Part shown: in pieces, positions 43,811 through 51,937 of the stretch
Numbering within the stretch: the stretch's first letter is position 1
Layout: each line of letters starts with the position of its first letter
Source: an uncultured Lachnospiraceae bacterium
Lineage (GTDB): Bacteria; Bacillota; Clostridia; Lachnospirales; Lachnospiraceae
Length of the DNA: 64,000 bases
NCBI GenBank assembly: GCA_910584205.1
Contig: CAJUAA010000003.1
Coordinates: 1 to 64,000, forward strand
Direction: 5' to 3'
Position numbers and translations under genes: made by a program
The notes under the pieces: model-generated
What the model saw: only the letters and a program-made list of their open reading frames with translations
Databases searched by the model: none
Told to the model about the DNA's origin: nothing

Positions 43811-46225
43811 CTATTCTGACAAATAGATTGATGCTTTTTTAACAATCTCATCCACAGTTTTCTCCACGTCCGCGCTGCCGCTCAGCGCCTCTGCCCCCAG
43901 TTCGCAGACGATCTCTTCCAGCTGAGGGTCTCCCGTACAGATCACGGAAGCGGACCGCGCCATATCCCGCAGCCGCTCAAAATCACTCTCCCGGCTCCAG
44001 CGGACATCCAGCGTGAACAGGTCACCGGAATCGCCGGATATGATGATTCCGGACCGCTCATAACCCTCCCGCGGGCTTTCCTTCCATTGTTCAAAAGACG
44101 CCTCATTGATCGGATAGCCGGACGACAGATCCAGATCCTGCAGCTTTCTGCCGTATAAAAACCGGAAAAATTCGAGAACCGTCTCTTTTTTCTCCGAACC
44201 GGCGCAGATACCCACCATGGTCTTTGGCAGAAAGCCGTTGGAAACCTGCCCCTGCCACGGGGCATAGGCGAAATCCTCCTCCTGACCGGACAGCGTGCTC
44301 ACCACATTGAATTCCATATCCATCCGGTATGTAAATCCTGCCCCCAGCTTCTGCTGCTTTCCCGCAACATTGATCGCCTGCAGGAAAGAAACTGCATTCA
44401 GCGCCTCTTCTCCGGCGTATTCCTCCTGCGTTTTCTCCGTATTCCAGCCGTTCCAGTCGAACCGTCCGGCCCCGTCCGCCTCACCGGTTCCCGCAGCCTC
44501 CGCCTGATAGATACGTCTGGCATTTTCCAGAAATTCTGACAGCTTCTCCCGGTCAATGGTCCGGTTCACCGGGTCCATCCATGCGGCCCGGGAAGTCAGC
44601 GCCAGTATCCGAAGCGCCTCCTCTTCCGACTGAAATCCCATCAGCGGTCCTTCAGGGCTGTCTTCCCGCAGCGCTTCCACCGTATCCGCCAGCGAAGCCA
44701 GGTCCTTCACACGTTCCACGCTCTCCCGGTCTCCCACCAGCAGAGGCAGCCGGAAGCGGACCGGTACATAATACAGCCTTCCCTCCAGCCGGCAGGCGTC
44801 CACCAGATTTTTAAACAGCCGGTCCGTCCCTTCCAGTTCGTGGACGATCCCGCTCAGATCCGCCAGCACTCCTTTTTCCCCGAAAGAGCGGGCCGGCAGT
44901 CCGTCCAGCACCAGCAGGTCCGGGCCGGAGCCTGACAGAATCCTGGTATTCAGGTTCTTGACGGCATCTTCCGCCGTCCGGTTCCCATCCGCCGAAAGCC
45001 CGGTCTCATACTGCACATAGACATCCGGATGCTTCTTTTGAAACAGACTGATTGCCTGACGGATCGTATTGTCCTCCGTCAGACTGTACAGGTGGATCTG
45101 CTCTTCCGGTACCGTTGGAATATCCGGGTCATACACATAGCGGCACAGTTTTGCCCCGTTATAAAGGACGAGAAATTCATCGTCCGGCAGAACCGCAAAA
45201 CCGTGGAGCGCCATCCGGGGATCGCCAAGGGAGCTGATGCTTCCGTCTGACAGCTGTTCCATGGCAGAGCCGCCGAGCACATGGCGGTACAGGCCTCCCC
45301 TGTATGCCAGATAGAGCACCTCCTCCTGTTCCCCCGCCGCCGCCAGAAAACTCAATCCCTCCTGGTCGGAACTGTCCGAATGATTCCTGACAAAATCCTG
45401 GAGAACCTGATCCTCCGCCGGCATTCCCCTTTCCAGATCATAAAGTACCACGTCGTCCCGGGAAGTAAAGACAAGCATGGTGCGGCCCGCAAAACAGACC
45501 GACTTTGATACGCCTTCGATCTGGAACAGTTCCTTCGCCTTCCCGTTTTCCGTATCCATCTCATATACTTTCCCGTTCAGGTCGCAGGCATACAGACGGC
45601 TGTCATCCCCGAACCAGAACTGAGTGATCCAGTTTGCCGGGTCCGGGGCCTCCAGCTTTTGGGGATTCCCTTCCGGGTCCACATAGAAATATTCCGGCGC
45701 GTATTCCGCATACAGATACGTATCCTCTTTCTTCGGCTCCGATTCCGGACCCGGATCTTCTTTCCCTGCCGCCTGCGGCTCCGAATCGGCATCGGTATCC
45801 GAAGACGGTTCCTCCTCTTTATACGGGCTGTGGATCAACGCGGCGGCGCCGTCCGGCGCAAGGGCGATCCATCCGGTCCAGCCGTTCAGTTCCTCATACC
45901 ACGGCGTCGGTTTCCGAACCCAGGACTCTCCCTGATCGGAAGAAAGATACAGGCCGGCCGTCGGCTCCATCAGCGCCAGATCCCCGTTATTCAGCCGGCG
46001 CAGGTATGCGCCGGGACTGTTGCCGCCGGAGACGATCTCCTCCGGCAGCGCAACGTCCTGCTCCAGATAGCGCCCCATACCCGTCTCCCGGTCCTGCCCT
46101 TCTTCCGCCGTCCCGGCAGGCATACCCCGGCCGGCGCCGGCGTCTTTCCTGCCGGCGCATCCCTCCAGAAACAGCATGATCCCCAGCAGCAGAAACGCCG
46201 TCCACCGCCTGTACCTTCTCTTCAT
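43811..46225 (-). CDS. Lipoprotein: BNR/propeller-like domain fused to solute-binding domain (copy 3)
   Basis: This 804-residue paralogue has lipobox FLEGC near residue 23 and Asp-box-like LSSDQGESWVRKPTPWY. A Glu/Pro/Ser-rich insert (PSSDTDADSEPQAAGKED) is absent from the other copies. The solute-binding domain starts near residue 385 (LYSLTEDNTIRQAISLFQKK; LNTRILSGSGPDLLVLDGLP) and ends EIVKKASIYLSE. GAAGGGAG precedes the ATG. It follows the small lipoprotein gene by 37 bases and is probably transcribed from the same regulated promoter. Confidence 0.8.
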   Translation of the reverse strand: MKRRYRRWTAFLLLGIMLFLEGCAGRKDAGAGRGMPAGTAEEGQDRETGMGRYLEQDVALPEEIVSGGNSPGAYLRRLNNGDLALMEPTAGLYLSSDQGESWVRKPTPWYEELNGWTGWIALAPDGAAALIHSPYKEEEPSSDTDADSEPQAAGKEDPGPESEPKKEDTYLYAEYAPEYFYVDPEGNPQKLEAPDPANWITQFWFGDDSRLYACDLNGKVYEMDTENGKAKELFQIEGVSKSVCFAGRTMLVFTSRDDVVLYDLERGMPAEDQVLQDFVRNHSDSSDQEGLSFLAAAGEQEEVLYLAYRGGLYRHVLGGSAMEQLSDGSISSLGDPRMALHGFAVLPDDEFLVLYNGAKLCRYVYDPDIPTVPEEQIHLYSLTEDNTIRQAISLFQKKHPDVYVQYETGLSADGNRTAEDAVKNLNTRILSGSGPDLLVLDGLPARSFGEKGVLADLSGIVHELEGTDRLFKNLVDACRLEGRLYYVPVRFRLPLLVGDRESVERVKDLASLADTVEALREDSPEGPLMGFQSEEEALRILALTSRAAWMDPVNRTIDREKLSEFLENARRIYQAEAAGTGEADGAGRFDWNGWNTEKTQEEYAGEEALNAVSFLQAINVAGKQQKLGAGFTYRMDMEFNVVSTLSGQEEDFAYAPWQGQVSNGFLPKTMVGICAGSEKKETVLEFFRFLYGRKLQDLDLSSGYPINEASFEQWKESPREGYERSGIIISGDSGDLFTLDVRWSRESDFERLRDMARSASVICTGDPQLEEIVCELGAEALSGSADVEKTVDEIVKKASIYLSE

Positions 46226-46262
46226 ATCAAAACTCCCTTCCTGCTCTCAAACATATGGCCGG

Positions 46263-46886
46263 TCAGCGTACAACACGATTGATCTGTATCTGATCCGCGT
46301 GGATCGTCGTTCCGTCCGAACCGTATGTCCCCCATACATCCACCGTATCGTCCCTGGTCAGATCCTCCGCCGAACCGTCCGCGTCCTCATACCTGGCCCC
46401 GCCGTCATAAATCGTCCGGATATAGATGTCCGTGTTTTCGTCATACGTCACGGTCGCATGGGCAAAATCCGAATCGTCTCCTCCCGAAGCGGGAGATACC
46501 ATGACCATGCCATCCCCGATGTCCTCCGTCTGGATGACCACGACGGTAAACTGTCCGTCTTCCAGCTCCCGGATCTCTCCCGTCAGGTCTTCGTTTCCTT
46601 CCTTTCGGGAAGCGTTTCCGCCGCCCGTCTCTGCCCCGGAAGCCGGGTCCTGCGGGCTGTCCGGCGCATCGGCCGGTCCAGAATCCCCGTTTACATCCTC
46701 CGGCCCTTCTCCGGGCTTTTCCGCCTGCGCGTCCAAAGCGTCCCGCTCTGTCTCCTGCTCCGTATCTGCCGGCTCCTGCGAACCTCCGCATCCCTGGACC
46801 CCCAGAAGCATCACGCATACCATGCCGGCCAGGATCGTCCGTTTCCATAATTGTTTCTTTAACAGTTTCTCTAATCGTTTCTTCAT
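46263..46886 (-). CDS. Small lipoprotein of unknown function
   Basis: This gene encodes 207 residues from the ATG at 46886, behind GAGGAGG. The N-terminus is basic, followed by a hydrophobic segment and a lipobox (MLLGVQGCGG). A disordered Glu/Pro/Gly/Asp-rich stretch covers residues 40-105. The C-terminal 100 residues look like a beta-barrel or OB-like domain (GQFTVVVIQTEDIGDGMVMV, DTVDVWGTYGSDG). I recognise no named family. It is the first gene of the lipoprotein block and divergent from the two-component system, with a predicted regulator box in front. Confidence 0.75.
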   Translation of the reverse strand: MKKRLEKLLKKQLWKRTILAGMVCVMLLGVQGCGGSQEPADTEQETERDALDAQAEKPGEGPEDVNGDSGPADAPDSPQDPASGAETGGGNASRKEGNEDLTGEIRELEDGQFTVVVIQTEDIGDGMVMVSPASGGDDSDFAHATVTYDENTDIYIRTIYDGGARYEDADGSAEDLTRDDTVDVWGTYGSDGTTIHADQIQINRVVR

Positions 46887-46921
46887 GTTTTTCCTCCTCA
46901 TTCTATCACGATCTGAAACCA

Positions 46922-46954
46922 TCATAACAGACGTTCCTCTAAATTTTCTCTAAG
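46922..46954 (-). promoter_or_regulatory. Predicted response-regulator box and promoter of the small lipoprotein gene
   Basis: Minus strand: TTAGAGA (46954-46948), AAAT, TTAGAGG (46943-46937), then nine bases to TATGAT (46927-46922). There is no good -35, as expected for an activated promoter. The start codon is 36 bases past the -10. Confidence 0.62.
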
Positions 46955-47072
46955 CAGTTTCTCCGCAGCCGGATTTTTCCGCCGGCTGTTTTCCGCGCAC
47001 ATTCCCGCCAAACCCCGTTGAGACCTGACCTGCTCTGTGGTAAACTAAAAGACAAAGCAAAGCCTGTTGATT

Positions 47073-47105
47073 TTAGAGATTTTTTAAAGATTGACATGGT
47101 AACAT
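47073..47105 (+). promoter_or_regulatory. Predicted response-regulator box and promoter of the two-component genes
   Basis: TTAGAGA (47073-47079), TTTT, TTAAAGA (47084-47090), then nine bases to TAACAT (47100-47105). The spacing is identical to the two minus-strand boxes. A TTGACA at 47091-47096 lies inside the nine-base gap and could instead be a -35 of a downstream promoter. This suggests autoregulation. Confidence 0.58.
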
Positions 47106-47164
47106 AACATACAGGAACCATTTCAGATTTTACACAATGAAACAGGGAAGGACCAAAAACGACG

Positions 47165-47833
47165 ATGAGAATTCTGCTTGTGGAAGATGACGAAAAACTG
47201 AATCAGTCCCTTGCTTTCCAGCTGGAAGCGGAGGGATTTCATATAGACTCCTGCCGGGACGGAGAAGAGGCTCTCTATTATATCGGAGAACACATTCACG
47301 ACCTGATCCTTCTGGACCGGATGCTGCCCCGGATCAGCGGCACGGAAGTACTTCAGAAGATGCGGAAGGATGGGAATCAGACGCCGGTGATCCTGATCAC
47401 CGCCCTTGGCACGCTGGACGACAAGGTGACCGGTCTGGACCTGGGCGCGGACGACTATCTGGTCAAGCCGTTTGCCTTTGCGGAGCTCATGGCGCGGATC
47501 CGCTGCGTCACCCGCCGCCCGCGGAAGCTGCAGCTTAGTGAACAGCTGTCACTGAGCAATCTTCTGTACCGTGTGGAGGAAAAGACGCTGACCGGCCCGG
47601 ACGGCTCCTGCAGCCTGTCCGGACGGGAGGGCGCGCTTCTGGAAGCCTTCCTGCGAAGTCCCGGGCAGACCCTGTCAAGAACGATTCTGCTGACAAAGGT
47701 GTGGGGGATGGACAGCGACGTAGAGGAAGGCAACCTGGACAACTACATTCATTTTCTGAGAAGACGTCTGAAAACCGTGGGAAGCGCCGTCCGTATCCAG
47801 ACGGTCCGCGGGATCGGATACCGTCTTGAGTGA
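47165..47833 (+). CDS. OmpR/PhoB family response regulator
   Basis: This 222-residue protein has a receiver domain at residues 1-115 with the acidic pair (LVEDDEK), phospho-acceptor Asp51 in LILLDRMLP, the Thr in ILITALG and Lys in YLVKPF. A winged-helix DNA-binding domain of the OmpR type (about 125-222) ends VRTVRGIGYRLE, preceded by the typical NLDNYIHFLRRRLK. A weak GGGAAGGA ribosome site precedes the ATG. The histidine kinase gene starts 14 bases after the stop. The 11-base-phased repeats upstream of this gene and of two lipoprotein genes are its likely binding sites. Confidence 0.92.
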   Translation: MRILLVEDDEKLNQSLAFQLEAEGFHIDSCRDGEEALYYIGEHIHDLILLDRMLPRISGTEVLQKMRKDGNQTPVILITALGTLDDKVTGLDLGADDYLVKPFAFAELMARIRCVTRRPRKLQLSEQLSLSNLLYRVEEKTLTGPDGSCSLSGREGALLEAFLRSPGQTLSRTILLTKVWGMDSDVEEGNLDNYIHFLRRRLKTVGSAVRIQTVRGIGYRLE

Positions 47834-47847
47834 AGAAGGAGGGACAC

Positions 47848-49125
47848 ATGTTCCGAAAAGTCCATGTACGCCTTGCCGCCCTGTGCGCGGGCATCACCAT
47901 CTTTATCCTTCTCGTCATGTCCTGCGGTTTTCTCTATATCTCGGAACGTGGGCTTCGGACCAGCAGCTTTGCGGCGTTTCAGAATGATATGGATGCGCTG
48001 ATCACCAGTCTGGAACAGCAGACGATCATCACCCATGAATGGCTCTCCAGAATCGAAGACAACGGGACTTATCTGATCAACGTCATCGACAACGGCGTTC
48101 CTTTTCTGTACAACGAACGAAATACGCCGGAACAGAAGCGGTTATTCAGCGCCGCATGGGAAACCTGCAATAGCCGTCTGGAAGTCGAGCCGCTGCTCTC
48201 CGCCTTCGATACTTGGCATATGGAATATCCGTTCTCCTCTTCCGGAGGAACACGAAACGATTATTACGCCTGCGTCATCACATCCCAGCGGAACACCGGC
48301 ACGTTCCAGGTCATGGTCCTCTGTTCCATGGAACCGCTTCTGTCCCAGATCCGGACCCAGAGGCTTCTTTTTCTGGGACTGAACCTTCTGGCGTCCGCCG
48401 CTCTGGCACTGTTCTCCTGGTATTTTACCAGACAGCTTCTGCGTCCTCTGGAGGAAAACCAGAGACAGCAGAACCAGTTCATCGCCTCCGCCTCCCATGA
48501 GCTCCGTACGCCTCTGGCCGTGATACTGTCCTGCGCATCCGCTTCCATGCGCGCGTCCAGACAGGAGCAGGCGCATTTTCTGGAATCCATCCAGTCGGAG
48601 GGCCTCCGGATGTCCCGGCTGATCGACGACATGCTCCTGCTCACCCAGGCGGGAGACTGCCGCTGGACCATTCAGAAGCGGCCTTCCGAGCCGGACACGC
48701 TGCTTCTGGATACCTTTGAAGCCTTTGAAGCGATGGCGGCGGAACAATCCATCCGTTTTCACATCGAACTGCCGGAGGAGGCCGTCCCGCCGGTTCTCTG
48801 CGACCCGGAACGGATCCGGCAGGTTCTGTCGATCCTGCTGCACAATGCGTTCAGTTATACAAAGAAAGGCGGACTGGTCCGTCTCTCTCTCCGGTACGAT
48901 GGGAAAACGGTAAGATTTCTTGTAGCTGACAACGGAATCGGGATACCCGACGAAGAAAAAAAGAAGATCTTCGAACGCTTTTACCGGGCCGATCAGGCCA
49001 GAAGCGAAAAGGGACATTTCGGGCTGGGGCTCTGCATCGCCGCGGAAATCGTCCGCGCCCACCATGGACGCATTCAGGTCAGCGATACCCCAGGCGGAGG
49101 AAGCACCTTTACGATCACGCTGTAA
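47848..49125 (+). CDS. Sensor histidine kinase
   Basis: This 425-residue kinase starts at MFRKVHVRL, behind AAGGAGGGAC. Two membrane helices (about 10-32 and 170-192) flank an extracellular sensor of about 135 residues. The HisKA H-box is ASASHELRTPLAVIL with His217. The ATPase domain has the N box (LHNAFSYTKKGG), G1 (VADNGIGIP), F box (FERFYRADQAR) and G2 (HFGLGLCIAAEI). It should phosphorylate the regulator encoded just upstream. The signal is unknown; the adjacent lipoproteins suggest an extracellular carbohydrate or envelope cue. Confidence 0.92.
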   Translation: MFRKVHVRLAALCAGITIFILLVMSCGFLYISERGLRTSSFAAFQNDMDALITSLEQQTIITHEWLSRIEDNGTYLINVIDNGVPFLYNERNTPEQKRLFSAAWETCNSRLEVEPLLSAFDTWHMEYPFSSSGGTRNDYYACVITSQRNTGTFQVMVLCSMEPLLSQIRTQRLLFLGLNLLASAALALFSWYFTRQLLRPLEENQRQQNQFIASASHELRTPLAVILSCASASMRASRQEQAHFLESIQSEGLRMSRLIDDMLLLTQAGDCRWTIQKRPSEPDTLLLDTFEAFEAMAAEQSIRFHIELPEEAVPPVLCDPERIRQVLSILLHNAFSYTKKGGLVRLSLRYDGKTVRFLVADNGIGIPDEEKKKIFERFYRADQARSEKGHFGLGLCIAAEIVRAHHGRIQVSDTPGGGSTFTITL

Positions 49126-49198
49126 ATATGCTTCCGATCTTCTTTCCATCATCTTCCTATCATCTTCCTATCATTTTCCAATCCTCTTTTTCGCATGA

Positions 49199-49230
49199 AA
49201 AAAGGCTGTCGCACCATGAACAGCCTTTTT
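49199..49230. terminator. Bidirectional intrinsic terminator
   Basis: AAAAAGGCTGT (49199-49209) pairs with ACAGCCTTTTT (49220-49230) around a ten-base loop, giving a T tract on both strands. It separates the histidine kinase gene from the convergent nuclease-like gene. Confidence 0.85.
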
Positions 49231-49238
49231 CCTGTTAT

Positions 49239-50267
49239 TTATTTTCCGGCCTGATATCCGGCCAGTTCCGCCCGCAGCCGCTCCAGTTCTTCCCTGTATG
49301 CCTCTTTCTGCTGACGCTCTGCAGCGAGCTCTTTTTTCTTTGTCTCACGGAGAGCCGCAAGTTCCTTTTCTTTTGCTTCCCGCTCTGCAACCAGTTCCCT
49401 CTTCAGACGTTCCACTGTTTCAAACTCCAGTTCAAGGACAGGTTCCGTCAATGTAATCACCTCCTTCAGCAGCGATTCATCCCTGTAGAATACACGAATC
49501 ATGGACTTTCGCAGCAGGGAAAGCACCGCTTTTTGATTTCTCACGCTCAGATGTCCGTCTGCCACTTCCTGATTTAATATCAGTATAATCTGCTGATAAA
49601 AATCCGTCAATTCATCTGTTTGTATTTTTCTGGTTTTCGATTTTATGCGGGGACGAAACCTCAGCGGAAGAAACGGAAGCAGCACACATAGATGCTTTTC
49701 CCGGATATCCTCCAGCGTGTAGCACTGCACCTGAATTACCGGAACTTTATATTCGTGCGTGGTACCGTCCTGAAAAATCACAGGGCAGACCAACTCGTCC
49801 GGCATCGTCCGGCTGTTTTCCAGATACAATACCGCCGAATGGGGAAAACGAATTCGATAACCCGCTTTCTCATCCTCCGCATACGTAATCGCCGCATGCA
49901 CATCGTATTCAAACATGCGGATAACCATGGTCTCATCTTTTTTGATCTCACACTCAAAATGATAAATATCTGACCCGGCGACCTGTACGGTTATATCCGC
50001 CCGAATGGAAGAGATTTCCTTCGTATCCAGCCGTTCCACCGAATACTCCGTTGCCATCAACCGGATCGGCGTATCCCTTGGATACTCCTTCCCATGAACC
50101 TCTCGAATCAGCGGAAAAAGCTGTTCGGGCATTAGAAATACTTCTTTTTTCATAATCTCATCCCACAGCTGCGCCTCTGTAGAAAGGTTGTTGGGAAGCC
50201 CGTTCGACGCATGTATTTCATCAATTATCGTCTGCAGATCACGTACCATCGTTCTTTTATTTGCCAT
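49239..50267 (-). CDS. Rpn/PD-(D/E)XK nuclease family (transposase-like) protein
   Basis: This 342-residue protein starts at MANKRTMVRDLQ, behind GGGAAAGGA. The first 200 residues resemble the Rpn recombination-promoting nuclease / 'PD-(D/E)XK transposase' family: RADITVQVAG and YHFECEIKKDET supply the D...ExK active-site residues. The C-terminal third is a long charged coiled coil with AEREAKEKELAALRETKKKE-type repeats. Such genes are common and often multicopy in gut Firmicutes. It stands alone between two terminator-flanked units. Confidence 0.75.
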   Translation of the reverse strand: MANKRTMVRDLQTIIDEIHASNGLPNNLSTEAQLWDEIMKKEVFLMPEQLFPLIREVHGKEYPRDTPIRLMATEYSVERLDTKEISSIRADITVQVAGSDIYHFECEIKKDETMVIRMFEYDVHAAITYAEDEKAGYRIRFPHSAVLYLENSRTMPDELVCPVIFQDGTTHEYKVPVIQVQCYTLEDIREKHLCVLLPFLPLRFRPRIKSKTRKIQTDELTDFYQQIILILNQEVADGHLSVRNQKAVLSLLRKSMIRVFYRDESLLKEVITLTEPVLELEFETVERLKRELVAEREAKEKELAALRETKKKELAAERQQKEAYREELERLRAELAGYQAGK

Positions 50268-50355
50268 ATCCATTCCTTTCCCTGAATACAACGTTTTTAT
50301 GTCTTTTGTCGTGATACATCTAAAAAGAATTGCAAAATACCGATCCGCTTCCGTA

Positions 50356-51168
50356 CTAAATCTGCGGAATGGTAAGGGAGATCCGCACACACAGGTTCAG
50401 CAGCAGATAAAACAGAAGGACAAACCACACGTTCACCTTCTTTTTCTTCTCGAGAAGGTTCCGTATCCGCCGTTCCGTATGGGATTCCCCGAAACCAAGC
50501 CCCGGAAACCCGTTCTGACGCATCGACAGCCGCAGAAGCACATCCGAATAGATCTTCCGCTCCGGAGACGCACATTCTTTCATAACGGCCTCATCGCAGG
50601 ACATCTCCAGATCCTCATACAGTTTGGATACCGCATACCAGACCAGCGGATTCCACCAGTGCAGGCAGAGTGTGACCGTCCCCAGCATGCGTACCCACGG
50701 ATCCCCGTGCCGGATGTGCATTTTCTCATGAAGCTCCACATACCACCGTTCTGTTCCCTCCAGTCCGTAGGGCAGAAAAATCCTGGGCTTTATAAGGCCC
50801 GCAACAAACGCGGAGGAGATGTTCTCGCATCTCCAGATGTTTTTCATCTCCCGGACCGCCGGACGCAGCTGTCTTCGAATCCGCAGGCCCTGTATCAGAA
50901 AATATCCGGATACCAGGCACATGCCCGCCAGATACAGCGACGCCCAAAGCCCCTTTCCTCCAGCTCTCTGCAGACACCCCATATACTGCAGCGGCTGGAC
51001 GCCGAGAGGCTTCCCGATAAACACCGGGAGCAGCAGCCTGACAAACACCAGAATCCACAGCCCGCAGCTGTATTCCTTCGGATACCTGCAAAGTAACCTG
51101 CGCCCTGCCAGCGCCATTCCAATCGGTACACAACCGTATAATCCCATTCTCCACAAACTGTCGATCAT
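50356..51168 (-). CDS. BlaR1/MecR1-type M56 membrane metallopeptidase, no penicillin-sensor domain
   Basis: This 270-residue protein has four membrane helices and the M56 zinc motif ELHEKMHIRHGDP near residue 147, followed by EMSCDEAV. The family's antirepressors cleave BlaI-type repressors. Full-length BlaR1 is about 580 residues with a C-terminal beta-lactam-binding domain; here the protein ends after the last helix, so it must sense something else or act through a partner. GGGAGAG precedes the ATG. It lies 117 bases downstream of the BlaI-like gene in the same direction. Confidence 0.85.
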   Translation of the reverse strand: MIDSLWRMGLYGCVPIGMALAGRRLLCRYPKEYSCGLWILVFVRLLLPVFIGKPLGVQPLQYMGCLQRAGGKGLWASLYLAGMCLVSGYFLIQGLRIRRQLRPAVREMKNIWRCENISSAFVAGLIKPRIFLPYGLEGTERWYVELHEKMHIRHGDPWVRMLGTVTLCLHWWNPLVWYAVSKLYEDLEMSCDEAVMKECASPERKIYSDVLLRLSMRQNGFPGLGFGESHTERRIRNLLEKKKKVNVWFVLLFYLLLNLCVRISLTIPQI

Positions 51169-51285
51169 CCCTGTCTCTCCCTTCTTCCGATCTCTTTTCC
51201 CATCTTCTTTTTACCGGAATTTCCATCCGATTATAAAAGCTTCCGCAGCATATCCGTACGGCTGATCCGGCCGGACGTACGGCTT

Positions 51286-51639
51286 CTACTCCTGCGCCTC
51301 ATCGATCAGCTTCCGAAGCTTTCGGACCTCGTCCTCCGTCAGCTTTCGGTCTTTCAGAAATGCAGCGAAAAACGCCGGGATATTTCCCTGACAGGTCCGT
51401 TCCAGCAGTTCCTCTCCCGCCTGCCGGTCCGCCTCTTCCTTGGTCACAAGAGCCTCCACGACCGTCTTCTCGCTTTTCACAATCCCTTTTTCCGTCAGCT
51501 TTTTAATGACAGTATAAGTGGTTGACTTCTTCCAGCCCAGCCGTTCGCCGCACAGCTTCACAAGTTCCGGACTTGTGACCGGCTCCCGCTCCCACAAAAT
51601 CTGCAGAAAACGATATTCGCTTTCAAAAATCTTCTCCAT
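51286..51639 (-). CDS. BlaI/MecI/CopY family repressor
   Basis: This 117-residue winged-helix repressor has the family's recognition region (LGWKKSTTYTVIKKLTEKGI) and a C-terminal dimerisation helix pair. BlaI-type repressors are inactivated by proteolysis through the partner M56 peptidase encoded downstream. Two GTCTA...TAGAC operators lie upstream at 51723-51763, overlapping a promoter. No beta-lactamase or penicillin-binding protein gene is adjacent, so the pair may control only itself here plus distant targets. Confidence 0.92.
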   Translation of the reverse strand: MEKIFESEYRFLQILWEREPVTSPELVKLCGERLGWKKSTTYTVIKKLTEKGIVKSEKTVVEALVTKEEADRQAGEELLERTCQGNIPAFFAAFLKDRKLTEDEVRKLRKLIDEAQE

Positions 51640-51722
51640 GTCCTGCCTCCGTTTCTTTTATAAAAAAATTATCTCTAAAAATACCCCTGTTTCCTGTCTG
51701 TTTTTCTTTCTGTCTTTCACAT

Positions 51723-51775
51723 GGTCTATTGCATTAGACCAATTATAGTCTATCACAATAGACCGGATGTGTCAA
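51723..51775 (-). promoter_or_regulatory. BlaI-type promoter with two operators
   Basis: Minus strand: TTGACA (51775-51770), 17 bases, TAGACT (51752-51747). Operator 1 GTCTAT-N4-ATAGAC (51748-51763) lies across spacer and -10. Operator 2 GGTCTA-N6-TAGACC (51723-51740) lies downstream of the expected start. The paired palindromes suit a dimeric BlaI repressor. Confidence 0.7.
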
Positions 51776-51884
51776 TCGTTTCCCGAACCTTTCCTCAAAT
51801 TTCTAAAAGTCCATGCTGTCCGGAACAGCTCCTGCTCAAGGCACAAATTTCCCAGGAAGCTCCCCGGAGTTCAAAACAGAAAAA

Positions 51885-51921
51885 CGGAAACAGACAACGC
51901 ATCTCTCCGCGTCTGTTTCCG
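51885..51921 (-). terminator. Intrinsic terminator of the hybrid kinase gene
   Basis: On the minus strand CGGAAACAGAC pairs perfectly over 11 bases with GTCTGTTTCCG around a 15-base loop and is followed by TTTTTCTGTTTT. It lies 17 bases after the hybrid kinase stop codon. Confidence 0.85.
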
Positions 51922-51937
51922 CACAATTTGCCTTCCC

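Noticed and set aside
43669..43851. A 60-codon frame through the 37-bp repeats
   Set aside because: Arg/His/Pro repeats reflect the DNA repeat. There is no ribosome site, and it overlaps the real lipoprotein end.
51655..51680. A fourth TTAGAGA-like site upstream of the BlaI gene
   Set aside because: Only one half-site (minus strand, TTAGAGATAAT) is present; the second half is a T run and the nine-base spacing to a -10 is absent.
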